Source of the DNA: Portulaca oleracea
Lineage: Eukaryota > Streptophyta > Magnoliopsida > Caryophyllales > Portulacaceae
Length of the DNA: 64,000 bases
Assembly (NCBI GenBank): GCA_029582165.1
Contig: CM055876.1
Span: 32,061,317 to 32,125,316 of the forward strand
Reading direction: 5' to 3'
Shown here: in pieces, positions 1 through 12,054 of the stretch
Position numbering within the stretch: the stretch's first letter is position 1
Layout of the letters: every line of letters begins with the position of its first letter
Program-made: the position numbers and the translations under genes
Notes under the pieces: model-generated
Told to the model about the DNA's origin: nothing
Database searches by the model: none
What the model saw: only the letters and a program-made list of their open reading frames with translations

Positions 1-518
1 ACTGAACTTTTGGGGTGTTGGACAATAATTTTGATCTTGGACAATAACACACGTACTGTATTTTGGGGGTGTTGAACAATAATGCACCCACAACGATTCC
101 GGCAGTGGCTAACTCGGTGACAATCATATTTACCAGGTGGAAAAGATGAATTGGCCCAAAAATATTTAAATTTATGACATGTCAACTAATCCACACATAA
201 GCAAAGGGAATCAACTTTGAAAAGAGTAAAAAAAAAAACACAAAATCACATTTGCTTAAATGTGTTTTCGCTGAGAGATTGTTGTTGTAGTTGTATAAGA
301 TCATCTTTGCTTCTGTAGATTAGCTGACATGTCATAAATTTAGATATTATTTAGCCAATTTATTTTCTCGGTCCCCCCGTAAAATCGCCACCAAAGTCAG
401 TCACCATCGAAATCGTTCCAAGTGCATTATTATCGATCCAACACCTCTCAAAGTTCAGCGCGTTATTGTCCAAGGTCAAAGTTCATTGCATTATTGTTCA
501 ATACCCCAAAAGTTCAGT
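1..518. repeat. Long foldback (inverted-repeat) element, possibly cut by window edge
   Basis: The first ~220 bases and the reverse complement of bases ~300-518 match along most of their length. Both arms begin ACTGAACTTTTGGGGT and both contain AAATTTATGACATGTCA, so the unit can fold into a long hairpin with a short loop near base 250. There is no coding capacity. This is a MITE or foldback transposon of unassigned superfamily. The left end coincides with the window edge, so a target duplication cannot be checked. Confidence 0.75.
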
Positions 519-597
519 ATATTAGCATCCGAAAATCCTTAATATTATCGCATAATATTGTATCGTCTAGCTAATTCATAATACAATCGGTTACTCA

Positions 598-890
598 CTT
601 ACTCTCTCCGTCTCATAATAATTGTCACTTTAACTAATTTCTTTGTCTCACAATACTTGTTATTTTATAATTTCAATGTAACTTTTTCAAACTAATTATT
701 TTTATATTAATTTTTTGATACAAAGATAGAAAAATTAGGAGAGAAAGATATGCAAGTAATTATTTAATACTATTATTCATAACTTTTCATATAACACAAT
801 ACTTAACTAACTCATTTTCTCAGTATTTGAAATTTAATACTATATTCTTATTTTGTAACCAAAAATAAAAAATAATTTTAACACTTACTT
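598..890. repeat. Stowaway-like MITE fragment, AT-rich
   Basis: Starts with CTCTCTCCGTCTCATAATAATTG, close to the CTCCCTCCGTCCC terminus seen in complete MITEs elsewhere in the window. No matching right terminus was found nearby, so it looks like a partial copy. A reverse-complement piece of the same end lies at 6938-6992. Confidence 0.45.
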
Positions 891-929
891 ACATAGGTTA
901 TTCATTAATTATATAGTTATTAAAAATAT

Positions 930-1330
930 GTATATTACCGACCACTTTTTCCAACCACAATTTAAAACGATTGGAAAAATCAACCGTTTTAGCAATCATT
1001 TCATATTTTTCTAATTTTTAAACTATTTTTCTACTTTTAGGTGGTAAAATTGGTGGGAAAGATTTTTCCTACCTATCTTTTCCCCATTGTCCAAATTTGG
1101 TTGGAAAAATGGTTAGTAATTCGACAATTTTTCCAACCATTTTCAAACAGTAGGAAAAAGGATAGTTGGAAAAATTTGCCATCATTTTAGCAAGAGTGGT
1201 TGGAATTTCCAACCCTTTTACCCATATAAAATTTTTCAAAAATAGTTGGAATATAAAATGGTTACTAAACTGGTTGACTTTTCCGACCGTTTTAAATTGG
1301 TTAGAAAAAAGCGATCAGTAATACATATAT
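930..1330. repeat. Palindromic MITE with ~65-bp inverted ends
   Basis: The left end (TTACCGACCACTTTTTCCAA, then AATTTAAAACGATTGG) is mirrored by the right end, read in reverse as TTACTGATCGCTTTTTTCTA then AATTTAAAACGGTCGG. The interior is made of degenerate repeats of TTGGAAAAAT. The 62-codon open frame at 1246-1434 lies across it and has no gene-like features. Confidence 0.6.
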
Positions 1331-2020
1331 TTTTAGTAATGACTACTCTTTTTTTGTATTTGGACAGTGATACACATCTTGCTTCAAGATGGTTAGTAAC
1401 CATCTTGAAATGTCCATATTTTTCATTTTTATAATCTTTAATAATATTTTCTCTAATAATTATATATATTTATCAACTATAATTAAGAAGATAATTGTAA
1501 CGCCCCGAAAATTCAATTATAGAAAGTCAAAGTCAAACTAACGTTAACAGACAAAACTTAGCAAAGACTTCAAATTTAGTTTGGGCGTCACTGCCGTATT
1601 CCCGAAGGAACACAAGGCGAGAAAGGAGAACACAACTGTCTACTAACGGTAACCACTAATACTTCAAACAAACTTTAAGACATCATAACGAAAACAAAAT
1701 AAAAAGATTCAAGGACTTCTAGACTCGTCGTCCTCACTTCTAATTCCCGTCCCCAACATTCAGATCTTCACCTGAAAACAAAACATTTCAAAAATGAGGG
1801 GGAAATCTCAATAATGTCTACCCCTAACGTTTAAAACAATTTAAGTTCATTTCAATTCATTTTGGGGAGAGGGAACAAGTCAAACCATTTCACAAACCTT
1901 TGAACCCTTAACTGTTTTCCTCAACCCATTCAATCCATATTTTAAGTCGCGGGTGGGATATCAAATCCCAAAAAGAACATCGCCTACCAAAGGCATCATA
2001 ACAACTATCCCATATCAGGG

Positions 2021-2400
2021 ATGCAACCCTGATCTCCTGGCACATAACCCATACAGGCATCGAATCCTGATCTCGGGGTTATCACCCGCATGAATATTAA
2101 CCTCTCAAAGGCATCAAACAATCGCCCATCAAGGGCATCATAACCTCTATCCTATATCAAGGAATGAAACCCTGATCTCCTGGCACATAACCCATACAGG
2201 CATCGAATCCTGATCTCGGGGTTATCACCCGCATGAATATTAACCTCTCAAAGGCATCAAACAATCGCCCATCAAGGGCATCATAACCTCTATCCTATAT
2301 CAGGGGATGAAACCCTGATCTCCTGGCACATAACCCATACAGGCATCGAATCCTGATCTCGGGGTTATCACCCGCATGAATATTAGCCTGTTAAGGCATC
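2021..2400. repeat. 143-bp tandem repeat inside long LTR, about 2.5 units
   Basis: The marker GATCTCCTGGCACATAACCC recurs at 2031, 2174 and 2317, giving a period of exactly 143 bases. The copy at 53005 holds a related array with marker positions 53581 and 53726 (period 145). Tandem arrays inside LTRs are known from several plant long-LTR Ty3/gypsy lineages. Confidence 0.85.
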
Positions 2401-4146
2401 GAAACAACAACCCGCTTTATGTTTCCACTTTGAATTATTAGTGTATTATTCAAACTCAGCTCACAACTCTCAAGTCAAACCCAACCCAGATTTATCAAAA
2501 CCAATAATAAAACCGTTAATAAAAGACCATCCAATTTCTCAACTCAATAAAATCAAAGCACAAACAAATATAAACAGTTATCCAAAACAGATGGTCACAT
2601 TTCCACAAAAGTCCCCTTTCGGGATGCAATTCTCAAAACAGATTAGAAAACATCAAAATACATTTAAAGAGCATCCCGATGGGGATTAGAGCATAGACAT
2701 TACCTTATTAACTTTACTTCACAGCTAAGACGAACACACTTGAGCTCACTAACGACGCGAATTAGCTCGGGCCTAAAATAAGAGTAATTATTCTAATCAA
2801 AACGCGTTCTAACGAAGTTAGTATTAACTATCAACTATCTAACCCATCCCCTAGGAACACTTAGGTTCCTAACATTTATGGTTTACACTTAACACATTCA
2901 AGGAACAAGTTCACACATAAAATTTACTCAAACATTTTCATGAATAAAAGCAAACAGAGGACAGATTATAATGTTCACGTAAAACGGGTCACAACTTGAC
3001 TTCCTGACATCCTATGGGTCTGGTTCTGGACTTTTCGGAAACCTCGGGATATCTACTAAAACTCTTAAGTTGACGACTAAGCCCATATCAGCCTCGAAAG
3101 ACTCTAAAAGTACCAAAACTTCCAACTGGTCCAGTTCTGACAGGTTCTGGTAAAACGACTATAACTCTAGCTATACAACTCAAAAGTCCGTTCCGCAAAA
3201 TTCCTATGAAAGCTAACATCTAGGGGAATCTCCAGTTCAAAGGGTTCGATTAAAGGACAACTATACTAATCGTGGTGACCCGATCTTTAGGCACTAACAA
3301 AACTGTCCTGATACCGGTTCTTATTTAATTTATAATTTCGGTTCTAACTTTCACCATTCGGTCCCGGGGCCCTAGTTTAGGCTTAAAACAGTAACTAAGG
3401 TCCAAGGTAATTAGTTTAAACCATCTAAAGTCCAAACATCAAATTCCCTATCACTAAAACTAAAATGTAAAACATGCAATCAACTTTAATATTTCCACTA
3501 ACCCTAAAAGCATACATGAAATAACAATATCATTACCCTAAACATGAATTCTATAATAAACTATTTCAAGATCCTAAAATTACAACATGGATGATTATAA
3601 GACATGAATTTTCTTAGTCAAGGTACAAGAAAGAATAAAAGAGCATGTGATTGTAATATAAAGAACACTTAACTACTAACCAAGAAACACAACAAATTTC
3701 CTTTTACAAGATTCAATCAAGATTCATGAATTAATAAACAAGAATCGAACTTTTGTAATTCAATCACCCTAACTTATTTAACAAGATTTAACATAAAATT
3801 AAACATGAATGAAACCTAAGAGAATTAAAGAACATACGAATACTTAACTAACGATTCAAGAATTAATCTAGGTAATTAAACTTTTAATTTGTGCATACAA
3901 TAATAATGTCATCTAAAACCCTAACATGATTCTCATGAAAACAAAGCATCACATATAATCCAATATTAATAATTTCACTACCACTATTACAACCCTAATA
4001 CACCAAATTAGAACATAAAATTACACATAATAATTGATACAAAAAAATTACAAATAAATAATATAATACAAGAACAAATTAATTACAAATAACAACTTAA
4101 TAAAATTTACACCCTAATTACCCAAATTACAAGATTTAAAACAAGG

Positions 4147-4167
4147 ATTAATAATAATAACAATAAC

Positions 4168-4197
<30 letters not shown>
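4147..4197. repeat. (AAT)n microsatellite
   Basis: An uninterrupted run of AAT trinucleotides inside the long LTR. Its reverse strand produces a leucine-rich open frame that is an artefact of the repeat. Confidence 0.9.
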
Positions 4198-4199
<2 letters not shown>

Positions 4200-5340
4200 A
4201 ATCAGAAAAGGAAAAAAAAGAAATAAAAGTTTCAAAAAAAAAAATTTAGGGTTTACGTAGGAGGCGGTTTGGCTGCGTTTTCCGGCGACTGGAGCGGTGA
4301 CAGGGGTGGCGGCCGGTCGAGTCGGCGGCGTCAAGGTCGTCGACGGTCAGAGTGGGGTCGGTGATCGTCACCGGCGTCTGGTCTGGGCACAACTCGTGGC
4401 AAAAGTAGCGACTGGGTGTTCGTCCGCGACGCGTTCTTTAACGACGCGACGGCGGTGCGACGGCGGTGGTCGTCAGGTGGTGACGGCGAGGCCACGACCA
4501 ACGATGGTGGTGGTTGTGGGTGGCGGATCGAGCTAGGCGAAGAGGGGAAGAGAAAGAGGGAAGAAAGAGAGAAAAGAGAAAGCAAGAGGGAGGAGGGTGG
4601 TTGCGGTGGCTGCCGGTGGCGCAGGCGGCGGTCGGCGGTGGTTGTGGGGCGCCGGCTAGAGAGAGAGAGGGAGAGGAGAGGAACTAGGTTTAGGGTTTGA
4701 GGGAAGATTAGGGTTTTGAGAGAGAGAGGGGGGTTTTCATATTAACCAATAAAAGCCCAACTAAACTAATCCCACTCCTAATTCAACCCAATAAGAAAAT
4801 CTGATTTTTGTTTTCTAAAAACAACTAATAATAATAATAATAGTAATAATAATATTAATACTAATAATCATATAATCACATAGCAATTAATATTCACGTA
4901 ATTAATCACATAATAATATTATCCAGCGGAAATTACTATTCTACCCTTGTTAGCCCCTCAACGGTCCTACGAGCTCAAGCGTTAGCAAAAATAAACGCAA
5001 ACGAATAATAATAAATCACGAAGTCAAACCTAATTTATTAACGACGTCACGGTCAACATCTTTGGATTTTTCGGGGTTTTACAATAATACTTATTAACAA
5101 GGTCAAAATATAAATAATAGCCTAATTATATCAATCATATTAGAAAATACATATTTTATGCAAAGTTTTATATTTATGAAAAAATACTAATAAATAATTG
5201 GTTTTATATTGTTTATAAGTTATAATATTCCTCAAAGTAATGAAACATAACTTTATAATGATTTAAATATACTTATATTTAATTTTATAAGTGATTTAGA
5301 AGAAATGCAAGATGGTTATTGCAGCAAGATGTTTATCATT

Positions 5341-6092
5341 TTTATATTCAATTTATGATTAATTTTTTTTCTTTTATTATGATCGAAAAGAAAAATCCAC
5401 TACTTGCACACTGGTTAAGCTTTTTGTATTCTTACCTCTTGTTAAAAAAAAAAAAAAAGCTTTTCTTTCTTATCTTAACTAACTAAAAAGCAGACATTAT
5501 GTCCACAACAAAAACATCAAAATGTTAAAAGAAAATGTTGTTACACTATATCATATCCTAAAATAATTGCAAATGGAAATATTTTATTATATTTGGTGAA
5601 ATAATCCACCACCATATATATAATCTTATCTTAAATAAACAATCTGCATTCTGCTCTATTAAAACACGACAGCTTTTATTTACAAGCACAAATGTATTTT
5701 TAATTCGAACAATTAAACCTTGAAAATAACTAATATGTCGGCTGCAACTGGTTATTAGTTTTTGCTCTTATCACATAGTATAATCGTATATAAAATTAAA
5801 AAAAGGGGGAGCAGTTCAACTAATTAAATTATGGTAATTTCCTCAAAAAAAATATTATGGCAAATTGGCAATGGGATTAGACAACCTTTTTTTTTACTCC
5901 ACCTTGTGCATGCAAAAAGCAGGCAGCTCCATAGCTGTTTTGAGTTTTTCTGCATGCCTTGGAATAAAAGATACCTCCTCTCATTTTATTTTTATTAGTC
6001 ACGTTGAATTTTTGAGAGAATAAAATATTAATATATAATGCATAAAATAATTATGGTAATTAAAAGAAAATAGTTAAATTATATCCTATAAT
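5341..6092. other. AT-rich intergenic stretch, nothing recognised
   Basis: Homopolymer-rich AT DNA with no open frame of gene quality, no RNA gene and no inverted ends that I could pair. Confidence 0.6.
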
Positions 6093-6885
6093 CAATGGCG
6101 GAGCTAGAGGTGGCTGCGGTACCCCCAATGCTCCAAAAAACCTATATATATTGGTATATATGTGTAAAGTAAAGCATGAGTAACTAGATGGTTGGATGGT
6201 AATATTTTGAAAATGTTTTATTTTTGGTCATAGGAGCAATTTTGTTTCAAAGTTTTCCTAGTTTGTTTATTCATTCATCTAACTTATTATTTTATTTCTT
6301 TTAATGTTTATTCTGTAGTTTACTTCATTCTTTATATCAACTATTTTATTTATTTAGTCTTTGTTATATTTTTTTAGTAGTCTTTCAACTAGATTATGAG
6401 TTAATTTTAACAATTATAGCTTTAAATTTCTTGTATTTGGTCTCTTATACATATACACATTCTTGGTTCTCACTTTGTACTATATTAAATACTATCGTTT
6501 TAAGTAATTTAATAAATACTTTTCATAGACTTATATTTCCCCATTTTTCACCTTAATATTTCATCATAAGCCCTTCCAAGATATTTCCTTTTTTCTTTAC
6601 CGATAGAATCAATTTCTTCATATACTCTTCATATAGTCTCATATATAAGCGGAAAACTGTCTATACCTAGACCGCTAGTGGACTATAATGGGATATGTTA
6701 TTATTCTTGTACTAGTTGTCGCACATTTCATTGTGAGCTCAAAAGTTAAATAAGTATTTTTGCTAACGATAAACAAGTAAAAATGAATAACTTGAAAATC
6801 AAACTTATGATAAATAGTTGAAAGAATATTTAATAAATCGGCACCCCCAATAATTTTTTCTAGCTCTACCTCTGCCTATAATGAA
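6093..6885. mobile_element. Non-autonomous DNA element with inverted ends (hAT-like?)
   Basis: The left end ATAATCAATGGCGGAGCTAG is followed by a segment containing CCCCCAATG. The right end, read in reverse, is TCATTATAGGCAGAGGTAGAGCTAG followed by GGGGGTGCC. The ends therefore form an imperfect inverted repeat about 790 bases apart. The CAATGGCGGAGC-type end resembles plant hAT non-autonomous elements, but I could not confirm an 8-bp target duplication. No transposase frame. Confidence 0.5.
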
Positions 6886-7267
6886 TGAGCACATAAGACT
6901 ATAAGAGAGGGATGGAAAGTAGTGTTTCATTGAAATAACAAGTATTGTGAGACAAAAAAAAAATAGTTAAAGCGACAATTATTATGAGGTATAACAAATG
7001 TACCCATAATACCCCTATATTATATATAGTCCTTGTACAAGAGAAGATGAAATATTAATACTCTAAAATACATTTATTTTATAGGGGATAACATATGTAT
7101 AACAAATGTTAGAAATGTACCGTGACAAATGAAAAAAGATGGAAAAAATTTTATGATTACAATAAATTGGAAGGGAGGGGTAGTTAATAAGCAATAAAAT
7201 CTATATAATATTAATAGTAAAGTCTTTGAACCCCACAGAATCGTGCAACGATATTGGAAGTAGGAAT

Positions 7268-7829
7268 TGTAACGCCCTGGCCCTTACCAGGTCGTGGACC
7301 TTACCGATAACTGCTTCAATGATTGCTGAGTAGCCCCACAAATTACCATGAGTCTTTCTAATTACGTGTTTCGTCATGGCTCATACGTTGCGGGGTGTTA
7401 CAGTCACCCCCACTTAAGCGCACAACGTTCTCGTTGTGCCACAATCCACTCCAAAATCTTTGCCCCGCTAGGAGGCTGCCCATGGATCTCCCGTCCACTG
7501 GCACAACCCACGGTCGTGGGTCGGCTCTGATACCATCTGTAACGCCCCGGCCCCTCCCGGGCCGCGCACCTTACCGATAACTGCTTCGAGGATCGCTGAC
7601 TGGCCCCACAAATCACCACAAGTCTTTCCAGCGTGTTTCATCCTCGCTCACACGCTGTCTGGGAAAACTTCCCAGGAGGTCACCCATCCTGAGATTACTC
7701 CCAACCAAGCACGTTTAACTGAGGAGTTCCCAACAAATGAGTTACGATAAAAGAAGGTGCACCTTGATGATATAAGTAGTCATTGCAATCCCCTTAAGCC
7801 ACACTTAATCATATATCCGGGGTGTTACA
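7268..7829 (-). mobile_element. Cassandra-type TRIM with 5S rRNA-like LTR (TSD GGAAT)
   Basis: A complete miniature LTR retrotransposon on the minus strand. The 5' LTR is 7538-7829 and the 3' LTR is 7268-7402, both bounded by TGTAAC...GTTACA. The internal domain of only 135 bases holds a primer-binding site for initiator tRNA-Met (TGGTATCAGAG on the minus strand, next to 7537) and a purine tract AAGTGGGGGTGA next to 7403. The flanking duplication is GGAAT (7263-7267 and 7830-7834). There is no coding capacity, as expected for Cassandra, which relies on proteins from other elements. The left LTR has lost ~157 bases including the whole 5S-like part, so its pol III promoter is gone. Confidence 0.9.
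7661..7735 (-). other. 5S rRNA-like segment inside Cassandra LTR
   Basis: On the minus strand this reads AACTCCTCAGTTAAACGTGC, then a spacer and GGATGGGTGACCTCCTGGGA, matching the internal promoter half of plant 5S rRNA (A box and C box). It is not a ribosomal gene: the 5' half of 5S is missing or unrecognisable, and it lies within an LTR. In this family the 5S-like block is thought to allow pol III transcription. Confidence 0.85.
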
Positions 7830-7834
7830 GGAAT

Positions 7835-9204
7835 TTGAGCCAATCAGATTTAAGGTAATTCTTTTTTATTTTTGTTTTATTTATGGAAATTCAATATTTT
7901 TTTGTTGATTAGAGATAATTTCTCAAATTCAGTTTATTACAATTTTTTATTACCACACTATTATGTTACATATATGATTTTGAATTTTAAGATAATCAAG
8001 AATTTTGAATTCCATACCATAAAAAAATTTTGAATTTTATACAAAAATGTCAAACATTCTGAACTTACCATATAACTGCAAAAACGTATCCATTTAAGAT
8101 ACCCAACATTAATTTCAGATTTAATGGTCAACAACCAAGAATCACACATTATTTATGTACGAAATCATGCTACAATCTTTCAAAACCATACCATACGCTT
8201 ATATATCATATACGCAGCCACTCTTATTTATAAATTTTCTCCTCTATTGGTATTTAATTGTGTAGCGGAGGGAGAATCGTATTATAATACACTTATTTAA
8301 TTATTTGAGTGTTAATCAAAGTATAGGAAAATAAAAAAAAATAACAGGTATATTATCTGTTATGTTCACGCCCAATTGCTTAACCACTCATAAAACTATC
8401 ATAATATCCAAAAAAAGTATCCCACCGAACATCTAACACTAACTTTCAATAAACCTCATTACTCCACTAATTGACCAATTCTAATAAAATCCTAAAAACT
8501 AAGTTATTTTATAAACCTGTAATATTTTCACTTAACCGCTAAACATGATACTATCACGTCTGAAAAATTAGAGTTAAAGATTAGAAACACTTAATGACGT
8601 CAACTATTTTAATTCATTCATCAACATTTTCACTTCTATTTGATCACTTCAATTCATTCGGTCATATAAAACACCACATTATTTGTGGGTGAGGATCTTC
8701 CATATTCACATATTCTTTCTAGCCAATTTCGCCTACTCATATATTCATTTATTTTTGTTTATTACAGAATTAACGTAAGCTATATCCAGTTATTGACACA
8801 TTAGAAATGGTCAGGATTCAATGTGTTTACATTCTTTTATCCGACGTTTCTTTAATTATCATATTTATCTTTTGCTTATTGATATATTCATTTACTTTAT
8901 TAGACACACAATTCTCATGATTTATACCCAATTTTTATAACTTCCAACCAAATTTTCAAGGTCACTTGTCATTTGTAATCATTTTTTTTTTGTTTCTTTT
9001 GAGTTTTTTAGTTATCTAACTGTTTATGCAATTTCAATCATTTATGCAATTTCAATCATTCAAAAGAATCTTAGTTTTCCTTTTTTTTTTTCAAAAAAAT
9101 AATTTGTTAACTTTCTTGCATTAATTCCCGCTCTGCTACATAATTAATTACCCATCAGTATAACTTTCGTTATTCTACTGCAATCCTAAACTATTTTTTA
9201 ATAC
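7835..9204. other. AT-rich stretch upstream of a Helitron-like end
   Basis: No gene seen. A TATA-like TCATATAAAACACC near 8664 is followed by a leader-like pyrimidine-rich stretch. With the Helitron-like terminus at 9208-9233, this could be the remains of a non-autonomous Helitron; a similar arrangement occurs at 45340-45855. Confidence 0.35.
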
Positions 9205-9207
9205 ACT

Positions 9208-9233
9208 CGTGCATCGCTCAGGTTTAAGATTAA
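9208..9233 (+). mobile_element. Degenerate Helitron-like 3' terminus
   Basis: CGTGCATCGCTCAGGTTTAAG followed by ATTA resembles the short hairpin and tail at Helitron 3' ends, and matches the better-preserved end at 45829-45855 (CCGTGCATCGCATGGGTTGA then CCTAG). The CTAG tail is lost here. The 5' end is not identified. Confidence 0.35.
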
Positions 9234-9993
9234 TTGATAGTAATTGATATGTCATTTAAATTGTAAAATAACAAATATTATTAAATAAAATAAAATACGT
9301 TTTGTTAGAACTCCTCGAGAACCTCGGCAGACCAGACGCAAGGACCTCAGCAGACCAGGCTCAAGGACCTTGGCAGACCCAAGTTCAAAGATCTTGGCGA
9401 CTGGAACGATTTTGAATAAAAATTAAAAATCGAATATTTATTGTGATATAACCTGAATATTTTAGAGTGATTATTTCCTAATTGTTTTGGCATATTTGTT
9501 ACCTCCTTCCATGATATCTAAACCAATATCTAAATCCAATAATATGCTTACTAAATTACTAATTATTGACACATCTCTCTTGAATTGGAAGGTACCAAAC
9601 CATTTAAGGAATGCTTGATTGCTTTAATTCCAACAACTATCACGTGACACCTTGTTTCCAGCAAATAATCAATGAGAAACCGATTTTGTGAAGATTTTCA
9701 ACGACATCTTGCCAATTCAAGGATCCTTCCAAAGCATTACAAAGTCTAATATTCACATCACCTTTTCGGTATAAAAAGAGGACGAAGATAGAGAAGAAAA
9801 AAAAATGAGGGAAACATTCTACTCCATAAGAGACGCATGTTGTAATTTCACATCATTTAATCTCTTACATCATAAGGCCCTTGGTCTGAAAGTATATTCT
9901 TATAGTGAGATTTATAATTAAGTGACTGGGGAAACTCACTTTGATAGCTAAGTATTGTTAATGTTCAGTGAGTTGTACATCAAGGGCGCTACC

Positions 9994-10197
9994 TGTTAAG
10001 TTTCACCCAATTTGGGGAAACTAAAGAGAGAAAAGGGAGAGAGATTGAAGAAATGATGTTATTGATTATCTCAACTCAATTACAAATGAAGGGAAGGAAG
10101 GCTTTATATAGCCAACTTCCTATACCTAATAAACCAAAAAACAAGATAAAGAAACAAGATAACCAAGAAATTAATACAAGCTTTGCTAATCCTAACA
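9994..10197 (-). repeat. Left 204-bp LTR of the gene-carrying element (3' LTR)
   Basis: Begins TGTTAAGTTTCACCC and ends CTAATCCTAACA. A TATATA motif lies at 10116-10121 within GGCTTTATATAGCC. Short open frames overlapping it also occur in the other LTR and are not genes. Confidence 0.9.
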
Positions 10198-10206
10198 CCC
10201 CCCCTC

Positions 10207-11145
<939 letters not shown>

Positions 11146-11192
11146 TGTTTCTCCTTTGTGGGGTTTTCTGGGTTGACGACGAACGGAATGAA

Positions 11193-11516
11193 ATGAAAGT
11201 AGAATTTGACCCCGCAACCACCGTTCAAATAGGTCGAGTTGTCCGAGACAACCATTTCTCAATCAAAGATGTCGGAATTTCCTCCAAACACCCCAAGATC
11301 GAATTCAGCTCAGATTCCTGCAAATGGGTCCTCACCGATCTTGAATCCTCTAACAGTACCATCTTAAACACCCTTCACCTTCAACCCCACACCCCTTTCG
11401 AACTTCACGATGGTGATGAGATCAAAATCGGCGAACTCACTTCTATCCGGGTCGAATTCGGGGCTGAAATCGGCCGCCGTAGAAACCCTAGAAGGCAACC
11501 ACCGGCGAATCTGTGA
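11193..11516 (+). pseudogene. Captured FHA-domain fragment
   Basis: The frame that includes the ATG at 11193 (itself within an open frame from 11103) encodes a nearly whole forkhead-associated domain. In order it shows the IGRVVRDN strand with the phosphothreonine-binding Arg, GISSKHPKI with the Ser and His of the loop, a LTDLESSNSTIL stretch in place of the usual SSNGT, and DGDEIKIGELTSIRVEF. FHA domains bind phosphothreonine peptides. The best match from memory is to small plant SMAD/FHA-domain proteins. The upstream residues do not fit the family and the end (RRRNPRRQPPANL) looks like read-through, so it is a transduplicated fragment. The frame is still open, so a chimeric peptide is conceivable. 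Confidence 0.75.
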
Positions 11517-11850
11517 AAGAGCGGGACAGGATTGATGATCGGAGGCTGCGGCGGAGATGGCGGCTGGGGCATGTTAGAGGTCCCTGGAAAATCGAGATTC
11601 TGATGATGATGATGATGCGAAGATGAAGAATGAGTAGGTGAGAGGAGAGAGAAAGAGAGAAAAGTCCATGCTGATGATGGATGGAATTGTGTGCGTGCAA
11701 CGCAGAAAAGGGGATGAGGAAGGGTGTGTGGAAGAGAGAAAGACTAGAAGATGTGGAGATTAGTTTGTTTGGAGGAAGAATAAAAGTGAATCAGGGGGAA
11801 AAGGAAGACAAAGGAATAGACACATCAAATTTAACCATGCTCTGATACCA

Positions 11851-12054
11851 TGTTAAGTTTCACCCAATTTGGGGAAACTAAAGAGAGAAAAGGGAGAGAG
11901 ATTGAAGAAATGATGTTATTGATTATCTCAACTCAATTACAAATGAAGTGAAGGAAGGCTTTATATAGCCAACTTCCTATACCTAATAAACCAAAAAACA
12001 AGATAAAGAAACAAGATAACCAAGAAATCAATACAAGCTTTACTAATCCTAACA
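11851..12054 (-). repeat. Right 204-bp LTR of the gene-carrying element (5' LTR)
   Basis: Matches the left LTR except at three positions. The primer-binding site, seen on the plus strand as CCATGCTCTGATACCA at 11835-11850, abuts it, which fixes the orientation as minus. Confidence 0.9.

Larger units (their letters stand above)
1496..5083. mobile_element. 3.6-kb solo-LTR-like element, copy 1 (TSD ATAAT)
   Basis: Starts TGTAACGCCCCGAAAATT and ends TTTTTCGGGGTTTTACA, so it has TG...CA borders inside short imperfect inverted repeats. It is flanked by a perfect 5-bp duplication ATAAT (1491-1495 and 5084-5088). TG...CA plus a 5-bp duplication is the mark of retroviral-type integration. There is no gag, protease, RT or integrase, so I read it as a solo LTR of a long-LTR retrotransposon; a complete non-autonomous element is the alternative. 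The related copy at 53005-56282 shares both ends and most of the interior. It holds a 143-bp tandem repeat, an AAT microsatellite and a GC-rich block near 4260-4680 whose open frames are probably not genes. Confidence 0.75.
1361..5340 (+). repeat. ~380-bp MITE, copy A, split by a long LTR insertion
   Basis: The two halves, 1361-1495 and 5084-5340, together match one uninterrupted MITE at 43801-44198 and an inverted copy at 41851-42223. All copies have subterminal palindromes of the form AAGATGGTTANTAACCATCTT and ends like TGATAAACATCTTG. The interruption falls exactly at the flanking duplication ATAAT, so the unbroken copies show the ancestral empty site. Confidence 0.75.

Noticed and set aside
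4297..4700. Overlapping open frames on both strands in a GC-rich block
   Set aside because: The block lies inside the long LTR, and the translations are Arg/Gly/Val or Ser/Pro-rich composition products. The equivalent block in the second copy gives different peptides, so they are not conserved proteins.
7348..7619. Three open frames over the Cassandra element
   Set aside because: They run through LTR, primer-binding site and 5S-like sequence. Cassandra is non-coding.
7661..7735. A genuine 5S rRNA gene
   Set aside because: Only the 3' half of 5S is recognisable, it is inside an LTR with matching termini, and the second Cassandra copy has the same block.
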